In this document: piece by piece, positions 1 to 9,183 of the stretch | Numbering within the stretch: the stretch's first letter is position 1 | Layout of the letters: each line of letters opens with the position of its first letter | Source of the DNA: Bacteroidales bacterium | Lineage (GTDB): Bacteria > Bacteroidota > Bacteroidia > Bacteroidales > Muribaculaceae | DNA: 40,981 nt | NCBI GenBank assembly: GCA_030524765.1 | Contig: JAUNGA010000014.1 | Location: forward strand, 1-40,981 | Direction: 5' to 3' | The notes under the pieces: model-generated | Databases searched by the model: none | What the model was told of the DNA's origin: nothing | The model's input: the letters and a program-made list of their open reading frames with translations, nothing else | Made by a program: the position numbers and the translations under genes

Positions 1-192
1 GAAATCAAGAAAGACAAGAAAGTAATCATCACTGGAAAGAATATCTGTTTTGTTGCAGGCATTCTCTCATTGTTAGTAGGTGTATATTGGCTGGTCAGAG
101 CATTGTTTTATGACGGCACCAATCTAATTGCTATGCTGTCAAGTATGTGTATTGCATTGTATCTGATAACCTTCTCAGGACGACGTTCCTGA
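1..192 (+). CDS. 3' end of a small membrane protein
   Basis: An open frame runs from the window edge to a TGA at 190-192; its start lies outside the window. The 63 visible residues begin with a charged Lys-rich stretch. Two hydrophobic segments follow (about residues 16-36 and 43-58), consistent with two transmembrane helices, and the protein ends in Gly-Arg-Arg-Ser. The family cannot be named from this fragment. It is the last gene before about 450 bp without a convincing gene. Confidence 0.55.
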   Translation, partial: EIKKDKKVIITGKNICFVAGILSLLVGVYWLVRALFYDGTNLIAMLSSMCIALYLITFSGRRS

Positions 193-646
193 ATAATGGT
201 ACTGTACAGTCCCGGAAAGGCGAGTCTGTGATATGCCGACAACGCAGGAAGGCAGCACATCACTGTCTCGACTCGTGGCCTGCTATCAAGCGGTAAGTGA
301 GGGAGCGGTCGTAAAAATCCTTATACGGTAACGGCGAAAAAGAACACGGATGAACGGCATAGAGTCTCAGAGGTAAAGCAGCGTCCCCGATGCTTACCTT
401 GGAGGCGTTGCCGCTCAACGGTGTTCCGCCAGTTCCCATAGGCGCGATGCGGTCACAAGGTGTCAGGACCAATGCACCGTCACCTTTTGACGGCATCCAG
501 CCGAAAACCCTGAAGACCGCTCCCTCTCTTGCCGCTTTCTCTGTAAAGTTTCAAAATACTTATGAGATATAATTTCGCTGTAAGCGTCAATATGTCAGGA
601 TATTTTCGTAACTTTGCATTATTGGCATTTGAGCCATGGCTGATAT
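193..646. other. Intergenic stretch with a 12-bp inverted repeat
   Basis: No convincing gene is seen. GAGGGAGCGGTC at 299-310 is repeated as its exact reverse complement at 515-526, bracketing about 200 bp. That interval is GC-richer than the DNA on either side and stays open on the minus strand for about 78 codons, but the product has no recognisable features. It could be a small non-autonomous element, a structured RNA or gene decay; the sequence alone does not decide. Confidence 0.35.
609..616 (+). promoter_or_regulatory. Bacteroidetes -7 box for the AlbA-domain gene
   Basis: TAACTTTG matches the Bacteroidetes -7 consensus TAnnTTTG and ends 30 nt before the ATG at 647. No clear -33 TTTG is visible upstream. 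Confidence 0.5.
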
Positions 647-2071
647 ATGAACATGACTATTGAAGACATATTGACCCGTGAGGAAGGTCAGACTTTTGAT
701 TGCAAGAGCTTTGCAATCGATCCGAAAGGTCTGGCCGTCACATTTGTGGCTATGGCTAATGCTGACGGTGGCGAACTCGCAGTCGGTATCTCTGACCGTA
801 AACGGGAGATTGAGGGTGTATGTTCAAGTGAGAAGCATTTGAATGAGCTACTCCGTGTGCCATACGATTACTGCAATCCTACGGTCAAGGCCACGTTTGA
901 CTTAATTGACTGCACTAACAGGAATGGTGAGCCTGACAAAGTATTGCTATTTCATATTCAGCCGAGCATTGACCTCCACGCCACCCAGAATGACGAGTGT
1001 TATCTGAGAATAGGTGACAAGTCGCGAAAACTGACTTTTCTTGAACGTATGCAGCTGATGTACGACAAAGGGGTGCAGTCTTTTGAAGATACTCCTGTTG
1101 CAAACGCTACGATAGATGATTTGGATTTGTCTGCTGTAAAGGATTACATGAATGTCCTCGGTTATAGTAAGTCTGCCATGGAGTTCTTGACGGAGAACTA
1201 CAATTATGTAAAGGATTCCGATTCAGGCCAACGGATAAGTGCGGCTGCTATTCTTTTGTTCGGAAAGGACCCTCAACGATTCTTTCCGCGTGCAAGGATC
1301 CGCTTTATAAAATATCGAGGTACAGAGGAGAAAGTCGGAGCTGAGATGAATGTTGTCAAAGACATTACTTTTGAAGGCACCATTCTTAATCAGATAAACA
1401 AGATGGTCGAACTGCTTGAATTGCAGATTGACGAGCCAACCTATCTCGGTCAGGACGGACGGTTTGTAACCAAACGGGAATATCCCCATTTTGTACTACA
1501 AGAACTAACGGTAAACTCCGAATGCCACCGTGATTATGCGATTCGTGGCACTGAAATACAAGTAAAGATGTTTGATGACCGTCTTGTATTTGAAAGTCCC
1601 GGCACATTGCCCGGCAATGTGAACCCTGACAACATCCGTCACACACATTTCTCACGCAATCCTCACATCGCACAGTTTCTGAAAGCATACAAGTTTGTAA
1701 AGGAATTTGGCGAAGGTGTTGACCGAATGAGTAGAGAAATGGAGGCTGTGGATATGCTGCCGCCTACTTACCATATCGATGCCTTTATATTAAAGGCTAC
1801 AGCCCGGGCTTGTCCGCCGGCAAATAAGATAACGAAGGAGAATAATGTCCCCGTAAATGTCCCTGTAAATGTCCCTGTAAATCTTTCAGAGACACAAAAA
1901 AGAGCCTTGGAAATAATAAAATCCAATCCAAATGTAACTCATCGAGAGCTTGCCGCCCTTATGACAGTCACTGAAAAAACAGCAAGGAGGACAACAAAGG
2001 CTCTTCGCGAAATGGATTTAATAATCAGGATTGGCAGCGACAAAAACGGTCATTGGGAAGTCAAATACTAA
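647..2071 (+). CDS. AlbA/Schlafen-domain putative DNA-binding regulator
   Basis: The 474-residue protein has the architecture of the RecG-like/AlbA_2 'putative DNA binding' family. An N-terminal AlbA/Schlafen domain covers about residues 5-135, including the F-D-C-K-S-F motif and the A-N-A-D-G-G-E-L region. A central-to-C-terminal GHKL-type ATPase-like domain follows, with the signatures E-L-T-V-N-S-E-C-H-R-D-Y, E-S-P-G-T-L-P-G and a closing E-F-G-E-G-V-D-R. A winged-helix segment ends the protein. A linker of repeated Val-Pro-Val-Asn (about residues 400-412) separates the last two parts. Family members are usually annotated as transcriptional regulators and often sit in accessory or defence regions, as here. 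The biochemical activity is unknown. The ATG at 647 is chosen because the -7 box lies just upstream; ATG 653 is an alternative. Confidence 0.8.
   Translation: MNMTIEDILTREEGQTFDCKSFAIDPKGLAVTFVAMANADGGELAVGISDRKREIEGVCSSEKHLNELLRVPYDYCNPTVKATFDLIDCTNRNGEPDKVLLFHIQPSIDLHATQNDECYLRIGDKSRKLTFLERMQLMYDKGVQSFEDTPVANATIDDLDLSAVKDYMNVLGYSKSAMEFLTENYNYVKDSDSGQRISAAAILLFGKDPQRFFPRARIRFIKYRGTEEKVGAEMNVVKDITFEGTILNQINKMVELLELQIDEPTYLGQDGRFVTKREYPHFVLQELTVNSECHRDYAIRGTEIQVKMFDDRLVFESPGTLPGNVNPDNIRHTHFSRNPHIAQFLKAYKFVKEFGEGVDRMSREMEAVDMLPPTYHIDAFILKATARACPPANKITKENNVPVNVPVNVPVNLSETQKRALEIIKSNPNVTHRELAALMTVTEKTARRTTKALREMDLIIRIGSDKNGHWEVKY
1844..1882 (+). repeat. 12-bp in-frame tandem repeat (Asn-Val-Pro-Val linker)
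   Basis: The unit AATGTCCCtGTA is repeated a little over three times inside the AlbA-domain gene and encodes Asn-Val-Pro-Val repeats. Because 12 bp is a multiple of three, slippage would change linker length without breaking the frame. Confidence 0.85.
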
Positions 2072-2939
2072 AAGATTCGACCTCCGTATTGTATCACAAA
2101 ATTGGTGATGAAATAAAACTGATATAAATATTCCCCACGGATAAGCTTCCGAAATCTATAAGAAATATAAAATAGAAATTCCTAAAATGGAGAAAACGAG
2201 AACTTCCAAACAGGTGTACTAAACCAGAAATACAAGAAAACCAATGTAGTTAAATTTCCTTAACGCCCCATAAAAATCTCAAATTGATTTTCCTCCACTT
2301 TCCTTCAACTACCCCAAAAGTACACTATTAGTACACCGCAAATATCAATCCACGTTGATTATCAGTATAGTTACGCTCGAATATAATTATTTTCCAGATT
2401 TATCTACGCCAAATAACTTGTCTTCAAGTCGTTATGTATATGTCGTTGTTATACTTTCTGTTTCGTAAAAAACGGTTTTAGTTCAACACTAAGGCAAAAT
2501 TACACATAATCTTCCATCCCACCAAACGAAAACGCCAAAATTTAGTAAAAAAATTTCAACAATGCAAATTTTGTAAACGCCTATCAATCAACCAAAATAA
2601 CATATATACCAAACGACCGCCAAATATTTAGTCCCAATGCCGATTTTTTTCAAAAAATTTTTTCAATGCTCCATCGCCCATTGAAACGACCATTTTTCAA
2701 CGGTAGATGAACCCTATTCAAAATCAGATGAAGAGACCGAAAAATCGACTGCCGATTTCACTGAAATGTCAATGTCCTCTTTTGTCGCCTTTCCAATCGT
2801 CATCGGATTAACGACACCTAAATATATTAAGGAGTACCCCCACATTTAGTGCCGTTCCGATATTTAACATTTGTTTACATTTCAACCGCGATAAAATCAT
2901 AAAATGCGATAATTGCCGTAATACCAATACTATATACCG
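2072..2939. other. AT-rich non-coding stretch
   Basis: No gene, RNA or convincing terminator is seen. The composition is markedly AT-rich with long A and T runs (for example around 2541-2560 and 2645-2670). It grades into a degenerate first copy of the tandem array at about 2820-2939. Confidence 0.5.
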
Positions 2940-3525
2940 ATTTATGGTTAAAAGTGCGTTTCCACCGCCATTCGCCAATGGATATTTATATATATAATTT
3001 CTATTGATGGAAGCACCGTTTTCCGCTATTGAAACCATAAATCAATGTAAACTCAACAATATCAATACTATACGCTCATTTATGGTTGAAAATGCCTTTC
3101 CACCGCCATTAGCCAATGAATATTTATATATAATTTCTATTGATGGAAGCACCGTTTTCCGTTATTGAAACCATAAATCAGTATAACCGCTACATTACCA
3201 ACTCCATACGCTCATTTATGGCTGAAAGTGCCTTTCCACCGCCATTAGCCAATAGATATTTATATATATAATTTCTATTGATGGAAGCACCGTTTTCCGT
3301 TATTGAAACCATAAATATGTATAACCTCAACATTACCAACACCATACGCTCATTTATGGTTGAAAGTGTGTTTCCACCGCCATTAGCCAATGGATATTTA
3401 TATATATAATTTCTATTGATGGAAGCACCGTTTTCGGCTACTGAAACCATAAATCCGTATAACCTCAACATTACCAATACCATACACTGATTTATGGATA
3501 AAAGTGCGTTATCACTGCCTTTATC
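2940..3525. repeat. Tandem array of ~138-bp palindromic units (4 full, 1 partial)
   Basis: Four units start with ATTTATGG at 2940, 3078, 3214 and 3352, with periods of 138, 136 and 138 bp. A truncated fifth starts at 3490, again 138 bp on. Each unit begins with ATTTATGGTT (one mismatch in the third copy) and carries its reverse complement AACCATAAAT about 95 bp later (3033-3042, 3169-3178, 3307-3316, 3445-3454). The centre is an AT core, ATATTTATATATATAAT, flanked by CCATTAGCCAAT and CTATTGATGG. Each unit can therefore be drawn as a ~103-bp hairpin or cruciform followed by a ~35-bp spacer. The units are about 90% alike by eye. Function is unknown. The long unit and lack of unique spacers exclude a CRISPR array. 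Confidence 0.9.
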
Positions 3526-4047
3526 CATTGTAAAACGCCTATAATTGCGTTTTAACGGAGGCTATCGTTGAACGAACACATTTCACTATCCAATGCCAAT
3601 ACCGTTGTTATATGAGCTTATATCGCTGTATATGCCCTATATTCCAATGATGAGTTAGTGTTTGAATAATTGGGGGATTGGAGCCAATATCTGATGGTCG
3701 TTTTTATAAATCGGATTAAGCGATTGGTATTCAATGGCGTATAAGGATTTATAATTACCGATGGGCTAAAAGTGGCGATTTCGCATAGATAAATATATAT
3801 ATATAATCCAATGGCGAAAAGCCGATGATCGTTCAATTGAAACTATAAATCGGCATAATCTCAACATATTCACTGCATTACACCGATTAATAATGTAACT
3901 ATCAATAATCCATTGCGTTAGATAGAGCCATAAGCCAACGGTAATTAATCCAATTCAATGCAAAAGTGAAAAACGGCTGAAAACCGCCTAAATCACCACC
4001 GTAACCGCATTAATAACAGTATGTTACACCGCCCAAATCGATAAACT
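3526..4047. other. AT-rich stretch with a decayed repeat copy
   Basis: No gene is supported. Around 3780-3870 a degenerate copy of the 138-bp unit can be recognised. It has a TATATATATATAAT core, then ATTGAAACTATAAATC, then a spacer-like TAATCTCAACAT. The array has therefore probably been longer and has decayed towards the truncated HsdR gene. Confidence 0.5.
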
Positions 4048-6000
4048 ATGTTTTACCTATACTTTTATAAGGCAAAAGGGAACATCTTCGTGTTCGTTGA
4101 CGAATGTCATCGTACACAAGGAGGTATTCTCAACAAGGCAATGAAGAAGATAATGGGCGACGGTGTCATGTTGATAGGCTTCACCGGAACCCCATTGTTA
4201 AAACAGCAGAAAAGCAAGCTCACCTCCCGCGAGAACTTCGGGAATTACATCCACACATATAAGTTCAACGAAGCTGTTGATGATGGCGTTGTGCTCGACC
4301 TACGCTATGAGGCACGCGAGATCGAACAGAATCTTGAGAATGAACAGGACGTCGACCAACTGTTTGAACACATCACACGCAATCTCAGCCCAAGAGCCAG
4401 GATTGAACTGCAAAACCGCTGGGCTGTGATGAAAAATCTATTCTCAAGCCGCGACCGGGTACGTAAGATTGTCGCTGACATCGCCAAGGACATGCAGCTG
4501 GTTCCCTGTCTTCGCGATGGATGGGGCAATGCCATATTGGTTTGCGACAGCATATATCAGGCATTCCGTTGTTGGGAAGTATTTCAGGAGACCTCATTGA
4601 AGGGTCATTGTGCCGTTGTTTCAAGTTTTGACGGGAAGGAGGCAAGTCCCGAAGAATCATCATCAGGCGAGACTCAGAGTGAGGCCGAATACAAGGCTGA
4701 AATGGCTAAGAGAATGTTCAAAAACCGCACGCCCGAAGAATTTGAAGAATGGGCCAAGGCTCAGTTCGTCAATCATCCGGGCGACATGAAGCTGCTGATT
4801 GTCGTTAGTAAACTTCTTACAGGCTTTGATGCTCCTGCCGCGACCTACCTCTATCTCGATAAGAAAATGGAAGGTCACGATCTGTTCCAGGCCATCTGCA
4901 GAGTTAATCGCACCGACAATGAGCATGAGGAAAAAGAGTTTGGCTATATCGTTGACTATAAGCAATTGTTCAAGGATATCGAGAATGCCGTCAAAGATTA
5001 TACAAACGGCGCATTCTCGGATTTCGACAAAGAAGATGTCGCCGGACTGTTGACCGACCGATTTGAAAATGCACGACGTGATCTCGACGCTGCTCTTGAA
5101 CGGGTTGAACATCTATGTGAACCGGTGGCACTGCCGGCGACGATCAACGATTTTTTTGATTATTTTGTCTTTAATCAGCGCACAACATCTCCTGAGGACG
5201 AGGAGGCCGAAACAATCAAAAGTGCACCGTTGCGAGAGACTTTCTACAATGCAGTCAAGGCACTCGCGACCCGCTATTCTGCGATCGCGTTAGAAATGGA
5301 TAGGGCCGGTTATACATCAGACGAAGCACAAGATATATTCGAACGCATAAGAAACTTTGACAATATACGTACTGCCATCATGCGACGTGCCGGCGACATA
5401 ATCGACATGAAACAATATGACCAGCAGATGCGCAGCATTCTCGACACATATGTAGACGCAAAACCGTCAAAGGCCCTCGCCATGCTCGAGGACTTTTCAT
5501 TTCTTGACCTTGTTCTCGACGGCAATTCCGAAGAAGTCGAGACCGAGGCAGAAAATGCGCTCGGTGGCAGAGAAGGCGTGGCATCTACAATTACGGCAAA
5601 TGTTCGCCGCATAGTGAACCGCAAACGAGACAGCAATCCCGAGGAGTACAGGAAGTTCTCAGAGCGCATTAACCGCCTGCTGGCCGAGTATCGCCATGGC
5701 GTATTGGACTACAAAGAATATCTATTGGCCATTGCCGAACTTGCACGCGAGTTCCATAGCCGCACGTCAGACCCTCGGCTTGACACCAAAGGTAAAAGAG
5801 CCTTATTTGATAATCTCGGGGAAGATATCGACCTCACGTTAGAAGTTTATCAACTTATCAGGCTAAATGCCAAACAAGGCTTTCGGACGAATGAGGTGAA
5901 GAAAGCCAAGCTTCGCCGGGCCTTGGCTATACTGGCCGAGTCAAAGACTTTCGATATTGATGTGGTCATTCAGATTGCGATCTGTCAACCCGAATTCTGA
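4048..6000 (+). pseudogene. hsdR: Type I restriction enzyme R subunit (HsdR), 5'-truncated
   Basis: The 650-residue frame matches the C-terminal two thirds of HsdR, the translocase/nuclease subunit of type I restriction enzymes. Homology begins abruptly at about 4069, just before the DEAD-box motif II (V-D-E-C-H, about residues 17-21). Motif III (F-T-G-T-P, about 45-49) follows, then the helicase motifs L-L-T-G-F-D-A-P and Q-A-I-C-R-V-N-R-T, and the helical C-terminal region. HsdR is normally about 1,000 residues. The N-terminal PD-(D/E)xK nuclease and the Walker A motif are missing, so neither nuclease nor ATPase activity is expected. The first ~8 residues (Met-Phe-Tyr-Leu-Tyr...) are unrelated and come from the AT-rich DNA upstream, which looks like the break point. 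No hsdM or hsdS is present. The TGA overlaps the next gene's ATG by one base. Confidence 0.85.
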
Positions 6001-6710
6001 TGCATACGATCAATGTCGCGGATATTGAAATAGCGGTCGAGCGCAAACCAATCAAAAACATGCACTTGGCTGTATATCCTCCCGATGCGAGGGTACATAT
6101 CTCCATGCCCGATTATCTCACCGATGATGATGCGAGGAGTTTCGCACTTCAAAAGCTCGAGTGGCTAAGGGCTCAGATCGAAGAGATTCAAGCCCAGCCC
6201 CGGCAAACAGAACGGCTATTCGTGTCGGGAGAGAGCCATTACCTGTTTGGCCGACGTTATCAACTGATAGTTGATGAATCGCCCCTCTATGTTAACAGCA
6301 TGGGGCTGAAAGGCAACAAGATCTATATGTTTGTCAAACCGGGCATTATGACCGGAACAAAGGCCGGCATGATGCTGACATGGTACCGCCATCAACTAAA
6401 AAAAGAATTAGAACCGATGATTTCTCATTGGATCGAAAAACTTGGTGAGGGCCCCGTTGAGTGGCAAGTAAAACAGATGAAAACCGAATGGGGTAGCTGC
6501 ATTTCTTCTAAGCGTTTGCTAATCTTTAACCTTGAACTCGCGAGAGTGCCGAGAGAGTGTATCGAATTTGTAATCGTACATGAGCTCTGCCATCTGAAAA
6601 TTGACAATCACAACAAATTATTCGAGGCCCTTATGAATCACAGGCTCCCAAATTGGCGAACTCTCCGTAAGAATCTCAATGGTTTTGTCGCTTTACCATA
6701 CAAGGAATAA
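6000..6710 (+). CDS. YgjP-type (DUF45, M48-like) zinc metallopeptidase
   Basis: The protein has 236 residues, the usual size for the YgjP/DUF45 metallopeptidase-like family. It carries the zinc signature H-E-L-C-H at about residues 194-198 with a further His at 204, preceded by the family motif W-G-S-C (about 164-167). The ATG overlaps the HsdR stop by one base (TGATG), so the two were a translationally coupled pair. Metallopeptidases of this family are commonly found directly after hsdR in type I restriction loci. Their role there is not established. The gene itself looks intact although hsdR is truncated. Confidence 0.85.
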   Translation: MHTINVADIEIAVERKPIKNMHLAVYPPDARVHISMPDYLTDDDARSFALQKLEWLRAQIEEIQAQPRQTERLFVSGESHYLFGRRYQLIVDESPLYVNSMGLKGNKIYMFVKPGIMTGTKAGMMLTWYRHQLKKELEPMISHWIEKLGEGPVEWQVKQMKTEWGSCISSKRLLIFNLELARVPRECIEFVIVHELCHLKIDNHNKLFEALMNHRLPNWRTLRKNLNGFVALPYKE

Positions 6711-6793
6711 ACGGTTCTTATGCATCGGACGATTTTAATCGGCAATGATATGAATTAGCAAATGGTTATCCACAAGAACAATTCGTTGTAGGC

Positions 6794-6934
6794 ATGAAAG
6801 AGAATCAGAACTTAGACCCTGAGAAATTCGGCATAATTGCCCTCATACTTTACCTCGGACGCAATTTCTTCAAATGCCTCTTTTGGTTGATTGTGTTTCT
6901 CATATTCTATGGACTTAACTCACTGCTCAACTAA
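6794..6934 (+). CDS. Small membrane protein (46 aa)
   Basis: A 46-codon frame from ATG 6794 to TAA 6934 encodes a charged N-terminus of about 12 residues. Two hydrophobic stretches follow, separated by a short polar turn (L-G-R-N), which suggests one or two membrane helices. It sits 3 nt before the next small ORF in the same direction, and both precede a hairpin terminator. No family is recognised. The tight packing supports it as real, but it could be fortuitous. Confidence 0.45.
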   Translation: MKENQNLDPEKFGIIALILYLGRNFFKCLFWLIVFLIFYGLNSLLN

Positions 6935-6937
6935 AAG

Positions 6938-7096
6938 ATGAAGATTCCGGGTTTAAGTTTCTCGCTCAAACGGGCGATCGGCATAACGGCTGTCAAACAG
7001 AAGATAGCCCGTAAAACCGGCATACCCACCACCAGGCAAGGCTTGGAACGAAAAGTGGGCCGATCGGTATTGGATTATCTTTTCAGAAAGAAATAG
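6938..7096 (+). CDS. Small basic conserved-looking protein (52 aa)
   Basis: A 52-codon frame from ATG 6938 to TAG 7096 encodes a very basic protein with the core A-R-K-T-G-I-P-T-T-R-Q-G-L-E-R-K. Small basic proteins of this kind, with an R-K-T-G-I-P-T-T core, are to my recollection widespread in Bacteroidetes as uncharacterised ORFs; I could not check this here. It lies 3 nt after the preceding small ORF and 17 nt before a strong terminator, consistent with the end of a transcription unit. Confidence 0.55.
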   Translation: MKIPGLSFSLKRAIGITAVKQKIARKTGIPTTRQGLERKVGRSVLDYLFRKK

Positions 7097-7113
7097 GCCG
7101 ATTATCAATCGAT

Positions 7114-7157
7114 AAAATAGCGATGGCACATCTCATGACATGCCATCGCTATTTTAT
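7114..7157 (+). terminator. Hairpin terminator
   Basis: A perfect 15-bp stem, AAAATAGCGATGGCA at 7114-7128 and its reverse complement at 7141-7155, has a 12-nt loop. The A- and T-rich stem ends make it potentially bidirectional. It closes the left island, and 7158-7306 after it holds no gene. Confidence 0.8.
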
Positions 7158-7306
7158 GTTTTGCATAAATCCTAAAGACTCCCTGGCACATCTAAGTATA
7201 GCGAGGTCGATTTTATTTGTCAGATCCAAAATAAATGCCTTTGATGACACGTTTATTCTGCATATATCACAGATATGCTAAGCTAATCACTATATAATAA
7301 CTCAAA

Positions 7307-7918
7307 ATGGAAATACCTGATGAAATGTACGACAGCCGTCCCCGGTTTACTATTACACGTGTCGGCAACAAGACTCTATTTATACTCGGTGTGTCTCTGG
7401 TACTTGCATTCATCGCACGCGGCATCGGCATGTTTGCATTAGACCGCAAGGACAGTGGACTGATCAGCGACCGTTGCTTTCATCTTATTTCTGATTCGTC
7501 GACTTATTGCTTTGCTATTATCGCCATAACCTCATTGTCGCTGGTGCTGGTAGAGATTGCATTTCGCAAGCAGATAAACTATCTGCAATATGCACTGATA
7601 GGATGCGCCCTGTGCCTGTTCTATCTGCTGTTGCTGTCAATGGCCGAGTTTATTGCATTTTCGCTTGCGTATGTTATTGTCGCCGCCATGACTATCGGTC
7701 TGATCGCTCTGTTTGTCAAAGGCATAACCAACCTGGTCAAGGCCGTTTGTCTCATTACCGTGATTCTCGCGATCGAGTACGCACTGATGCTGTTGCTCAT
7801 CACACTCGGACAAATGGCTCTGCTGGTGGGCAGCCTGTTACTCTTTGCACTTATAGCCTTGTCGATGTATTTTACAATCAAACTAAAACTGGTTGATGAA
7901 GAGCTAACGCTGAAATGA
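7307..7918 (+). CDS. CreD-like membrane protein, short form
   Basis: The 203-residue protein has about six hydrophobic segments and matches the C-terminal membrane half of CreD. Visible family traits include the L-Q-Y-A-L-I-G-C-A-L-C-L-F-Y-L-L-L-L-S motif, an A-E-F-I-A-F-S-L-A-Y helix, and a terminal L-L-V-G-S-L-L-L-F-A-L-I-A-L-S-M-Y helix. It lacks the large periplasmic domain present in the next gene. Its stop overlaps that gene's ATG (ATGA at 7915-7918), so the two are translationally coupled. CreD is an inner-membrane protein linked to envelope integrity in Enterobacteria, with unknown biochemistry. A split or duplicated arrangement is inferred. Confidence 0.7.
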   Translation: MEIPDEMYDSRPRFTITRVGNKTLFILGVSLVLAFIARGIGMFALDRKDSGLISDRCFHLISDSSTYCFAIIAITSLSLVLVEIAFRKQINYLQYALIGCALCLFYLLLLSMAEFIAFSLAYVIVAAMTIGLIALFVKGITNLVKAVCLITVILAIEYALMLLLITLGQMALLVGSLLLFALIALSMYFTIKLKLVDEELTLK

Positions 7919-9123
7919 TAATGGACAATAATCAGACACCGCCTCCATACATTCCGCAGAACCGTAAGGCCAAGTCAGTTACAGGCCTGAAGATAATCTA
8001 TCTTATGCTGATATGCGTCGTATTGATGATCGGACTGCTGATGGTGTGGCTTATGTCGGACACACGGGAGATGACGAGCCGCAAGGTCAGCGACGAGATA
8101 GCATCGCAATGGGGCAACGGTGTTGTTGTCGACGGACCGGTTGCGATCGATTCGATAGGCAATGACCGCTTTGTGCGCCCCTCGGTCTTTGACTGTGATG
8201 TGCATGTCGACGGCATATCGATGCACAAAGGCATCTATGACGCCGAGGTTTATGCTGCAAACGTAAAAATATCCGGCATCTTCAGTCGTGAAGCAATCTC
8301 TGAGCGCGCCGACACAGTATATCTGCGACTCAACGTCCCCGCCATAAAGAACATCGATAGGCTGCAACCATTGAAATTCGGTGAAAACAGCATACAGTGG
8401 ACCGCCGGGCACTCCTGCCTGCTGGCCCGAGTGTCTCTCGACGATATGCCTGACTCAATCCCCTACTCGACCGAATTTTACATACGTGGCTCAGGTTCGA
8501 TAGAGGTCAATGCAATAGGCGACCGATCTGACATCACCATCGGGGGTGAGTCGGCCAACCCGTCGTTTCATGGCAATCGTCTGCCCGACGAACGCTACGT
8601 CACCGATAGCGATTTTCGCGCCCGATGGCAGACGGAGCTGCATTCCTACGACGACGTCGATGAGACCGACAGGGTGAGCGTGGATTTTCTGGTAGGCGTC
8701 GATCGCTACCAGAAGGTCAACCGCTCGATGAAATACGGGTTCATAATCATCCTGCTCACGTTTGTAAGCGTGATGTTTGTAGAAATCATGATGCGGTATC
8801 CGATACCGGTATTCAATTATCTGCTGATCGGTGTCGCGCTGATTCTTTTCTACTCACTCCTGCTTGCCTTTGCCGAGCACATGTCGTTTGGCCCGGCCTA
8901 TGCGGTAGCGTCGGTGATGACAGTCGGATTGATTACGGGCTACATGTGGCTGATGCTGCACTCGCGCAAGGTCGGACTCGGCATACTGGCGATACTCACG
9001 CTTATATACGGTGCATGCTACGTGATGCTGTGCCTGTCGACATACTCTCTGCTCGTGGGCAGCCTCATTCTGTTTGTGGCTCTCGCGGCCATCATGTACA
9101 GTTCGCTCAGACTCAGATACTGA
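7915..9123 (+). CDS. creD: CreD family inner-membrane protein
   Basis: The 402-residue protein has an N-terminal membrane anchor (about residues 28-48) and a long polar, probably periplasmic domain (about 50-270). A C-terminal multi-helix region (about 275-400) carries the CreD-type motifs F-N-Y-L-L-I-G-V-A-L-I-L-F-Y and A-E-H-M-S-F-G-P-A-Y. It is somewhat shorter than E. coli CreD (about 450). The start ATG at 7915 overlaps the upstream stop; ATG 7921 is an alternative. The C-terminal half is clearly related to the preceding short protein, so this is a tandem pair. The role is probably envelope maintenance; substrate and partners are unknown. Confidence 0.8.
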   Translation: MIMDNNQTPPPYIPQNRKAKSVTGLKIIYLMLICVVLMIGLLMVWLMSDTREMTSRKVSDEIASQWGNGVVVDGPVAIDSIGNDRFVRPSVFDCDVHVDGISMHKGIYDAEVYAANVKISGIFSREAISERADTVYLRLNVPAIKNIDRLQPLKFGENSIQWTAGHSCLLARVSLDDMPDSIPYSTEFYIRGSGSIEVNAIGDRSDITIGGESANPSFHGNRLPDERYVTDSDFRARWQTELHSYDDVDETDRVSVDFLVGVDRYQKVNRSMKYGFIIILLTFVSVMFVEIMMRYPIPVFNYLLIGVALILFYSLLLAFAEHMSFGPAYAVASVMTVGLITGYMWLMLHSRKVGLGILAILTLIYGACYVMLCLSTYSLLVGSLILFVALAAIMYSSLRLRY

Positions 9124-9128
9124 CCTGC

Positions 9129-9183
9129 GCTGATGACGAGAGCCCGCAAACTGGCCCCACACGACCTGGCTCCCGTCATCAGC
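9129..9183. terminator. Bidirectional hairpin between convergent genes
   Basis: A 16-bp stem with one mismatch, GCTGATGACGAGAGCC at 9129-9144 and its partner at 9168-9183, lies between convergent genes and includes the stop codon of the minus-strand DUF1232 gene. It lacks a U tract, so termination strength is uncertain. Confidence 0.5.

Noticed and set aside
260-496. Minus-strand gene of 78 codons
   Set aside because: No start-site signals, no recognisable domain, and it lies inside the inverted-repeat segment.
2940-3525. CRISPR array
   Set aside because: The repeat unit is ~138 bp with nearly identical content throughout. There are no short direct repeats with unique spacers and no cas genes.
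2808-3528. Minus-strand frames in the tandem array (repeats of A-S-I-N-R-N-Y-I-Y-K-Y)
   Set aside because: They follow from the 138-bp period being a multiple of three. A 136-bp period breaks the frame, and the sequence is better explained as palindromic DNA.
7260-7278. GCATAT-N7-ATATGC dyad upstream of the short CreD gene
   Set aside because: Short AT-rich arms and no match to a known CreB-type site; too weak to call.
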